NCBI GenBank assembly: GCA_024229395.1
Contig: JAAESM010000074.1
Span: 62,001-126,000 of the forward strand
Direction: 5' to 3'
Length of the DNA stretch: 64,000 bases
DNA from: Planctomycetota bacterium
GTDB lineage: Bacteria > Planctomycetota > UBA1135
Each line of letters opens with the position of its first letter. Within the stretch, counting starts at the first letter, position 1. Both the position numbers and the translations under genes were made by a program. The notes under the pieces were generated by a model. It worked only from the letters and a program-made list of their open reading frames with translations. It ran no database searches and was not told the DNA's origin. Positions 55,169 through 61,600 of this stretch are shown piece by piece.

Positions 55169-56609
55169 CCTTGACCTTTTCTTCATCGGCGTCGAGCACG
55201 CCTTCCCACCATCCATCAAGGACACCACCTTGACCGACCTCGTGGAAGACCTGACCGCCATGGCCAGAACTCTTGCGATGAGCATCGGCGATCTCACGCA
55301 AACGCGGCATAGCCGTGGCGTGACCGATCACCATGATGGCGGAACCTGCGCCGCCATCGGCCAAACGTGAACCAAAGAGGCCTGCCTTACGACCAGCCGA
55401 AGTCAGCTCGGCGCGCAACGCGGTGACGTTCTCGTTCTTGAAGCTGCACTTCTCCACCAAGGAGCGATGGGCGCTGTTCAAGACACGGCCGGATTCGGCT
55501 AGGAAGTCTTCGCGCTTGGTGCGGCTGTAGTCCTGCAAGTGCTGAAGCAGACGACGCGCGCGACCACTCTCGCGCACATGATGCTCAGACAACGCGCGCT
55601 CACGGAAGTTCTCATCCGTAGGAACGAGCTCGTGCAGATTCTCATCATGCGGATTCTTGTACTTGGACAACCAATCCTTGCCACTCTCTTTGGTTGGAAC
55701 GTGACTGCGCAAGCCACCTTCGAACTCCGCTGGCGTGACCTGACCCCAACCGCCGCGACGGGAGAGCTTGTTCTTCTTCAGAACCTTGTTCAAGTGTTCC
55801 AAGCCCATGCGCGCACCAATCGATGCATGACGAGCCATATCTGGGGCGGCCGGACCGCCACCTGCGTCGATCGAAGCAACCACCACATGTTCCGGAAGAG
55901 GCAACCACTGCATGACTGGATCAAGGCCGTGCTCAATCGCCAGCAGACAACCCTGCTGAGAAACGGAACAGGTCAGGACTTGGGTCATGGGTAGATCGCG
56001 GCCAAGGATTTCCTTGAAGCCGTAGATCAGGGCGCGGGCGATACGGATGCCGTCGACACGCTTCTTATCCAGACCGGTGGAGGCCTTAAAGGCCAGTGCT
56101 GTGGAAGTTGCCACGGCTGCGTCGGTGCCATAACCCGCACCATCTGGCATCCAATCCCATATAACAAGTGTAAAACCTTGTTTTGGCGTGTTGAGCTGGT
56201 GCGTACGCCGCAAACCAATCATTACCGCCATCATTTCCATCATCCACGGGGCGCCATCTTCTTCAAACTGCGCGGCCAATACCGCGAGACTACGTGGTGG
56301 GCCCTTTTTGGTGTAAATCGTGGAAATTTTGCCACTCCACTCCAAATTCCCGCCTTTATTATTTGACCGCAAAAAACGGATCAAAATCTCGTCGTTATCC
56401 TTGTTTTGGATTGCGCTGTAGACCGATCGGCCTGTTGCAATGCTCACCGAGGCGGATCCGGGCATTTCAGCCGGCCCTCCAACCAAATCCAAACACCCCG
56501 GAGCACGCGTAATCCACATGGGGGCATCGAGTTGCAGCACATCTCCGGCAGAACCACGGAGTAGGGCAGCGAATGGAAGAAGGGTAGGCGTAAGGGAGGG
56601 TACAGGCAC
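55146..56609 (-). CDS. GHMP-superfamily kinase, galactokinase-like, with altered motif 2
   Basis: From the GTG at 56609 (preceded by AAAGGA) the protein has about 487 residues. Motif 1 is ITRAPGCLDLVGGPAEM, like the sugar site of galactokinase (RAPGR.NLIGEH). Motif 2 is MPDGAGYGTDAAVATSTALA, in which the usual GLGSS phosphate loop is GYGTD. Motif 3 is GSRLADGGAGSAIMVIG. SLWWEGV-like and HVRESGRARRLLQHL segments follow the galactokinase C-terminal half. It is probably a sugar or sugar-like kinase; the substrate is unknown and activity is uncertain. The frame extends to 56978, but that overlaps the divergent gene. Confidence 0.75.
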   Translation of the reverse strand: MPVPSLTPTLLPFAALLRGSAGDVLQLDAPMWITRAPGCLDLVGGPAEMPGSASVSIATGRSVYSAIQNKDNDEILIRFLRSNNKGGNLEWSGKISTIYTKKGPPRSLAVLAAQFEEDGAPWMMEMMAVMIGLRRTHQLNTPKQGFTLVIWDWMPDGAGYGTDAAVATSTALAFKASTGLDKKRVDGIRIARALIYGFKEILGRDLPMTQVLTCSVSQQGCLLAIEHGLDPVMQWLPLPEHVVVASIDAGGGPAAPDMARHASIGARMGLEHLNKVLKKNKLSRRGGWGQVTPAEFEGGLRSHVPTKESGKDWLSKYKNPHDENLHELVPTDENFRERALSEHHVRESGRARRLLQHLQDYSRTKREDFLAESGRVLNSAHRSLVEKCSFKNENVTALRAELTSAGRKAGLFGSRLADGGAGSAIMVIGHATAMPRLREIADAHRKSSGHGGQVFHEVGQGGVLDGWWEGVLDADEEKVKDVSKDSK

Positions 56610-56733
56610 TGTAAGTCCTTTATTTTTCAATTTTCCCGGTGCGGGGGTAGTGTTATCGCCGTGCGGCCCCAAAAACGCAACCCTCCTATCAGTAAATCGT
56701 AGTGTATGATTGCTCAGAGACCGGACTCCCCCG

Positions 56734-58002
56734 ATGAATTGCGAAAAGTCTCCATTACCAATGCGTTCTGCCCTCACCTGTTTTTCCCTGGCCATGTTGG
56801 CCCTTCTCTCAGCTGCCTGCGGTCCAGGCGGCTCTAAGACGTCGCTCGCGGCTGGTGCAGCCTCTGCCGACGCCGGCAAACCTTCCACTGATCTCGTTTT
56901 CGACGGGATCTCTACGGCCGACGCCATCAACCCCAACGAGATCACACTCTCTTGGCAGCCAGCGATTCTCGCCTCCACAGGAAGCGGTGCTGGGTTGATG
57001 CGCTACCACGTCTATCGTGGCTTGACCGAGGAACTCGCGAAGCAAGAGTCCTCCTTCGTGGCAACCACGGATCCAGGAGTTGATTCCTTCATTGATTCTG
57101 GTTTGCCAGACAGCACTACGATCTATTACCGCGTGGTCGCAATGGACACTGAGGAACGCACGTCCATCACCACCGAAGTGGCAAGTGCCCACACCCCATC
57201 GTCTTACGGTGCCGGCACGATCGACTACAGCAGCGACATCCTGCCATTGTGGAACACCCCAATGCCGGGCGATGCCAACACCACTTGCTTGAGCTGCCAC
57301 ACTAACCCAGGTGCAGGCATGCTGGACCTCAGCACCCTCGAAGGCGTTCTTGCCGGTGTCGGTTCTTTGGGCGCTCCAGACAGCTTCGTGATCCCTTACC
57401 AAGGTGAGTCCTCTTGGTCTGAGTTCTTGTCGCGCATGTCGGTCTGGCCGAACTTCTTTGAGCACTCGCCTTACTTCGCTGAGCCAACCGGCTTGGCTGC
57501 CATGGAAGAGTCACTGATGGCTTGGATTTCAGAAGGCGCATTGGCCGAAGCTGATTCCACCCCACCAGTCTTTGAGTTTGGTGATTCCGAGACCGCTGGT
57601 CGTTACTTCGGTGAGTTCACCGCTTTCGATACCGTCCAAATCACCTTCCCACATGCTGTGGATCCTGAGAGTCTGCCCTTCAACGGCTCCCGTGCCGGGC
57701 AACTGGAGTACGCCATCTATGCTGGCGTGGATTCCAACAACATTAACTGGGATAAGCCTGTCGCGATTGGCTTGGTCGAACTCGCCAACGAGAACGACCC
57801 AACCATCTCTACCTCCTTCGAGTGGCTGGAAAGTGATTCGCTCATCGTAGTGGTCCGCCCAATGGATGCCTCCGGTCGCAGTGTCCCCTTCGACTTCGAG
57901 AACTACAATCCGGAAACGGCGTCGGCATCGGAGATTACGAACTTCCGCAACCGCATGCGTAACCAGTCGGCGAACGAACGCGAGATATTCATCCAGCGCT
58001 AG
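56734..58002 (+). CDS. Fibronectin-like lipoprotein with one CxxCH heme motif
   Basis: About 422 residues from the ATG at 56734 (56761 is an alternative). It has a lipoprotein signal (FSLAMLALLSAAC) and a fibronectin type III-like domain (NEITLSWQPAI....RYHVYRGLTEEL....TIYYRVVAMD). A heme-type motif CLSCHTNPGAG follows SSDILPLWNTPMPGDANTTCL, then a C-terminal beta-rich part. The DI.P.....C..CH...G...L.. pattern resembles PSD1/planctomycete cytochrome-like domains. Its role is unknown. It is divergent from the GHMP kinase gene and ends at a strong terminator. Confidence 0.75.
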   Translation: MNCEKSPLPMRSALTCFSLAMLALLSAACGPGGSKTSLAAGAASADAGKPSTDLVFDGISTADAINPNEITLSWQPAILASTGSGAGLMRYHVYRGLTEELAKQESSFVATTDPGVDSFIDSGLPDSTTIYYRVVAMDTEERTSITTEVASAHTPSSYGAGTIDYSSDILPLWNTPMPGDANTTCLSCHTNPGAGMLDLSTLEGVLAGVGSLGAPDSFVIPYQGESSWSEFLSRMSVWPNFFEHSPYFAEPTGLAAMEESLMAWISEGALAEADSTPPVFEFGDSETAGRYFGEFTAFDTVQITFPHAVDPESLPFNGSRAGQLEYAIYAGVDSNNINWDKPVAIGLVELANENDPTISTSFEWLESDSLIVVVRPMDASGRSVPFDFENYNPETASASEITNFRNRMRNQSANEREIFIQR

Positions 58003-58020
58003 ACCGCATAACGCGACCTC

Positions 58021-58060
58021 AAAGCGACCCGCTCAGGCTAAACCTTGAGCGGGTCGCTTT
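58021..58060 (+). terminator. 15-bp perfect terminator stem overlapping the ispG end
   Basis: The arms aaagcgacccgctca (58021-58035) and tgagcgggtcgcttt (58046-58060) pair perfectly, followed by cattttt on the plus strand. The right arm is also the last codons of ispG on the minus strand. It terminates the plus-strand gene; the minus side has no T-tract. Confidence 0.85.
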
Positions 58061-59114
58061 CATTTTTCCACTTCTCGATCTCTTCGAGAAGGGCGTCGAC
58101 CATCTCGGCCTCTGGCACCACGCGGACCTGCTCGCCATTGCGATACAGGATGCCCTTGCCACCGCCACCAGCGATTCCGATATCGGCTTCGCTCGCTTCT
58201 CCGGGGCCGTTCACCACGCAACCGAGCACGGCGATCTTGACCGGTACGACTTCGCCCTCCAATCGCTCTTCCAACTCATTCATCAGCGCTTCCAGATCGA
58301 TCTCGATGCGCCCGCAAGTTGGACAAGAGATCAGCTCGGGACTGGTCACCCGCGCGCCTGACGCCTTCAAGATGTCGTAAGCGACCGGCATCTCAGAGAC
58401 TGGATCGCCAGTCAGGGAAACGCGAATGGTGTCGCCAATGCCATCGAGCAGCAAGGAACCGAGTCCCACCGCGGATTTCAGTGAGCCGTAAGAACCGCGT
58501 CCTGCTTCGGTCACGCCGAGGTGCAAGGGAATATCGGTATCAGCTGCGAACTGACGATTGGCCTGCAACACGGTGGTGGTATCGGTGGACTTCAACGACA
58601 CCACGAAGTTTCTGAAACCAAGATCCTCGACGGTTGCGCAATGACGCTTGGCCGATTCGACCATTGCTTCCGGCGACGGCCAGCCATACTTCTCGAGTAG
58701 GTCCTTCTCGACCGAGCCGGAGTTTACTCCGATGCGCAAAGCCACGCCTGCGGCATCGGCTGCGCGCACGACCTCACGCACGCGATCCAAGCTACCAATG
58801 TTGCCAGGATTCAAGCGCACCTTATCAACACCAGCATCGATTGAACGCAATGCTAGGCGATGCGTGAAGTGAATATCAGCGACCAGCGGCACCGAACATG
58901 CAGCACGAATCTCGGCAAGAGCATCGGCTGCGCGATCGTTATTGACGGTGACGCGCACCAACTCACAACCTGCCTCGATCATCTCCTGAAGCTGGGCGAT
59001 AGTCGCGCCTGCGTCGTCGGTGTCGGTGCAAGTCATCGACTGCACACGGATCGGATGGTCCGAACCGAGCTGAAGGTCACCCACAGTGACGGTTCGGGTA
59101 GTGCGCCGCTTCAT
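58038..59114 (-). CDS. ispG: 4-hydroxy-3-methylbut-2-enyl diphosphate synthase
   Basis: This is the 358-residue Fe-S enzyme of the MEP isoprenoid pathway. It has HPIRVQSMTCTDTDD, LVADIHFTHRLAL, KVRLNPGNIGS, LRIGVNSGSVEKDLL and LHLGVTEAG. It also has the cluster cysteines in LISCPTCGRIEID and VAVLGCVVNGPGEASEADIGIAGG-type sequence. It makes HMBPP with reduced ferredoxin or flavodoxin. Single gene. Confidence 0.96.
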   Translation of the reverse strand: MKRRTTRTVTVGDLQLGSDHPIRVQSMTCTDTDDAGATIAQLQEMIEAGCELVRVTVNNDRAADALAEIRAACSVPLVADIHFTHRLALRSIDAGVDKVRLNPGNIGSLDRVREVVRAADAAGVALRIGVNSGSVEKDLLEKYGWPSPEAMVESAKRHCATVEDLGFRNFVVSLKSTDTTTVLQANRQFAADTDIPLHLGVTEAGRGSYGSLKSAVGLGSLLLDGIGDTIRVSLTGDPVSEMPVAYDILKASGARVTSPELISCPTCGRIEIDLEALMNELEERLEGEVVPVKIAVLGCVVNGPGEASEADIGIAGGGGKGILYRNGEQVRVVPEAEMVDALLEEIEKWKNESDPLKV

Positions 59115-59129
59115 CGTGGTGATTGTAAT

Positions 59130-59765
59130 CTAGCCGCCAATCCAGGCGTCGAATTGCAGTAGGCGACTGGCCCACGCCCGCACCAACGGCCGCTCCTCTT
59201 CACTCAGCGTGAAGTGGGTCGACATGAAATCGAAGAATGGCGTATTACGCAAGGCCGGCGCATTCAAGCCCACGTGATAAGTGAGCGCCCCCGCCCAGGT
59301 GATGTCGGCAGCGTTGGGCGTGTCACCCATCAGGCATGGGCGCTTGGCCAGCGCCTTCTCAAGCGGTGCGGTATCTCGCAGCAACGTCTGTTGGGCAGCC
59401 TTGATGTTCTCATCATTGGCCTCGACGCGGCCAAAAATCATGGCGTAGCTCTGACCGAGCGAATCCTTCAACCCATAGCGAGCACCCATTTCCCAGCGTT
59501 CCAGCTTGCGCATGTTGTCGGGGTCTTGCGGGAACAAAGTCGACTCCGGCGTGGCCGCATGCAAATGACGCAGGATCGCGGCGGAATCGAACACGCCAAT
59601 GCCATCATGCACCAACACTGGCGTGAGTGGCTGATTGGTCGCGGCCATCATGGCACTTCGGTCATTGGGGCGCTGCGGCACCTCCTCGTATGGAATGCCG
59701 AGATAACCAAGGGCGACCCGCACCTTGACGTTATTGGGTGAAGGCTGAAGTGAGAGTAGTTGCAT
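59130..59765 (-). CDS. Glutathione S-transferase-like protein
   Basis: The 211-residue protein has an N-terminal thioredoxin-like half (VKVRVALGYLGIPYEEVPQRPND, with the cis-Pro in QPLTPVLVHDG and DSAAILRHLHA). A helical C-terminal half follows, including CLMGDTPNAADITWAGAL. It may conjugate or isomerise small molecules; the substrate is unknown. It lies 5 bases after the thioesterase gene, likely one operon. Confidence 0.82.
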   Translation of the reverse strand: MQLLSLQPSPNNVKVRVALGYLGIPYEEVPQRPNDRSAMMAATNQPLTPVLVHDGIGVFDSAAILRHLHAATPESTLFPQDPDNMRKLERWEMGARYGLKDSLGQSYAMIFGRVEANDENIKAAQQTLLRDTAPLEKALAKRPCLMGDTPNAADITWAGALTYHVGLNAPALRNTPFFDFMSTHFTLSEEERPLVRAWASRLLQFDAWIGG

Positions 59766-59770
59766 GTTCC

Positions 59771-60172
59771 TTAACCCTGGACCGGAATTGGTTTGCCGTC
59801 GCCACCGATCGCCACGTAAGTCACGTTGGCTTCGGTCACGCGCACTTCTTCGCCGGGGCGGTCGCGGCGCTCCACGATCACGTCGATCTGCACCGACACC
59901 GACGTATTCCCGACCTTGGTCTTGCAGGTATAGAGCGACACCAGATCACCGACGAAAACCGGTGCGTGAAACATGATCGAATCCATGGCCACCGTGACAT
60001 AGCGCCGGTGAGGATTGATGCGGCGCATGGCGATTTCACCGGCCTGGTCGATCAGCGACAAAATCACGCCGCCAAAGATGGTGCCGGCCGGATTGGTGTC
60101 CTTGGGCAGCAGAGTGGTGCGCAAGGCAAGCTCACGCGACCCTTCATCACACGATGTGCATTCTTCAGTCAT
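59771..60172 (-). CDS. Acyl-CoA thioesterase, hotdog fold (YciA-like)
   Basis: The 133-residue protein has the hotdog core: LPKDTNPAGTIFGGVILSLIDQAGEIAMRR, with the Asn/Asp residues of YciA/BFIT enzymes, then YVTVAMDSIMFHAPVFVGDLVSLY and VTYVAIGGDGKPIPV. An N-terminal Cys-Cys segment (CTSCDEGSRELALRTTLL) precedes it. It hydrolyses acyl-CoAs, chain length unknown. Its start overlaps the alpha/beta hydrolase end by 8 bases. Confidence 0.85.
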   Translation of the reverse strand: MTEECTSCDEGSRELALRTTLLPKDTNPAGTIFGGVILSLIDQAGEIAMRRINPHRRYVTVAMDSIMFHAPVFVGDLVSLYTCKTKVGNTSVSVQIDVIVERRDRPGEEVRVTEANVTYVAIGGDGKPIPVQG

Positions 60173-60812
60173 TCAACCATCCCTTCAGGGTATTGGCAGT
60201 GTAGGACCGAACTCGGGGCAATTCACCCGGGAAAAAATGCCCGGCGCCATCAATGATGGTAATCACGCCGCCATTGCGCTCGGCACGATCCATGCCTTTG
60301 AAGTCGATGTACTCGTCTTCTGTGCCGGCCAAGAAGGCCAGTCGGTCCGGCCAATCATCACTTTCTGGCCAGGTATAGAAGTTCGTTGGCCAAGCCACCG
60401 CCATATAGCCATCGACCTCTTCACGCAGACGAATGCCAAGATGCAGACCGACGCGCGAACCAAAGGAAAATCCCCACAGGAACACCGGCACGCCAGGAAA
60501 ACGTTGCTTCAAGTAGTCGTAAGCAGCTTGGGCGTCGTCGACCTCGCCGATGCCTTCGTCGTATTCCCCGCTGGATTGCCCCACACCGCGGAAATCGATG
60601 CGCAGGGCAGCGCATCCTGCCTCCAGCGAGCCGAGTGCGCCATAGCGCACCACGTTGTTCTGGCGCGTGCCGCCGTGCATCGGATGCGGGTGCAGATGCA
60701 GCACGGCCGCGCGCGGGGTGCCGTCGGGCAACTCCAAGGTGGCTGCCAAGTCCCCCACAGGCCCTTGAATCTTCAAGCGCTCCGGTGGCGGTGTCTTCAG
60801 GTCACGCGGCAT
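60165..60812 (-). CDS. Alpha/beta hydrolase
   Basis: About 215 residues from the ATG at 60812; the ATG at 60866 is also possible. It has the oxyanion region LHLHPHPMHGGTRQNNV, the nucleophile elbow FLWGFSFGSRVG with Ser, the acid in AGTEDEYIDF and the His in DGAGHFFPG. The HPHP..GG.M.N opening is that of the small dienelactone-hydrolase/YtfO-like group. The substrate is unknown. It heads the hydrolase-thioesterase-GST run. Confidence 0.82.
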   Translation of the reverse strand: MPRDLKTPPPERLKIQGPVGDLAATLELPDGTPRAAVLHLHPHPMHGGTRQNNVVRYGALGSLEAGCAALRIDFRGVGQSSGEYDEGIGEVDDAQAAYDYLKQRFPGVPVFLWGFSFGSRVGLHLGIRLREEVDGYMAVAWPTNFYTWPESDDWPDRLAFLAGTEDEYIDFKGMDRAERNGGVITIIDGAGHFFPGELPRVRSYTANTLKGWLND

Positions 60813-60905
60813 GGCGAGAACTTTAACGCCGCGCAATTCCAGAGGAAATAGTAGTATTTCAGCCATAGTCGATCATGTTTCTTCGGTTTCGGCTCACTCG
60901 ACTTC

Positions 60906-61130
60906 GTGATCTCCGGTTCGATGGGCGAACGCTTGCACTTCTTCTCCGAACCGCTGATCGAGAGCGAACATTCGGACGGCATCTTCTTCGATCAAGAACG
61001 TGCTTGGGTCTCATGGAACGAAGGCGATTCCTTCTACATGCGGCTCGGCATGGATGATTACCTGTCCAAGCCGATAAACCGCTTGGAACTCAAGCGGGTG
61101 CTTGATAAGTTCCTGCCGTGGAAGTCATAG
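60906..61130 (+). pseudogene. Scrap with response-regulator receiver C-terminus
   Basis: The 74-codon frame ends GMDDYLSKPINRLELKRVLDKFLPW. This is typical of the last helix-strand of a receiver domain in hybrid histidine kinases (G.DDYL.KP). The preceding 45 residues (ERLHFFSEPLIESEHSDGIFF) do not look like the rest of that domain, and the phospho-accepting Asp is absent. I infer a remnant of a two-component gene, though a short unrelated gene cannot be excluded. It lies between divergent and downstream genes and overlaps the next frame by 13 bases. Confidence 0.4.
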
Positions 61131-61600
61131 CTACCTTGATCGTGGATTTGCCGTTGGATGAACGGCGCTTCCATGGTTTGCTCCGCGATGTCGCCGCCGT
61201 CGCATCGGTAGCTGCGACCGAACCCTCAAGTCTGGTCTCCAAACACTACTTCCAGCCTCCCCTCTCTGGAGACCGTAATGCCGACTGCCTGGTTTCCGTA
61301 GGCGCGCCATCCAGCTTGCCAAAGGAGGTGCTCGACAAGCTCAAGGGCTGCGGCTTCCGCCCCCAATCGACCTTACGTTTTGAACTTGCCCGACCTGAAA
61401 CCGATCGCCAGGACTTCTGGGATCTGCTCAGGCATTATGCAAACGAGTTACGGGGCTGGATCTTGACCGCGGATATAGATTTCAACCAAGCGGTTTCGCA
61501 CTACGGTAGCGAAGAAGGTCTAATGCAGACGTCGCAACCTAACGACGACAACCCGGCGGTGCTGATCTCCGCCAGTACTATGAAACGACTTGCACCGTGA
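61118..61600 (+). CDS. Unknown protein upstream of the AddB-like gene
   Basis: The 160-residue protein starts at GTG 61118 and ends in a TGA that overlaps the next gene's GTG (GTGA), so it is coupled to the AddB-like nuclease. It has mixed alpha/beta character (IVDLPLDERRFHGLLRDV, RFELARPETDRQDFWDLLRHY) and no motif I recognise. Confidence 0.55.
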   Translation: MEVIATLIVDLPLDERRFHGLLRDVAAVASVAATEPSSLVSKHYFQPPLSGDRNADCLVSVGAPSSLPKEVLDKLKGCGFRPQSTLRFELARPETDRQDFWDLLRHYANELRGWILTADIDFNQAVSHYGSEEGLMQTSQPNDDNPAVLISASTMKRLAP

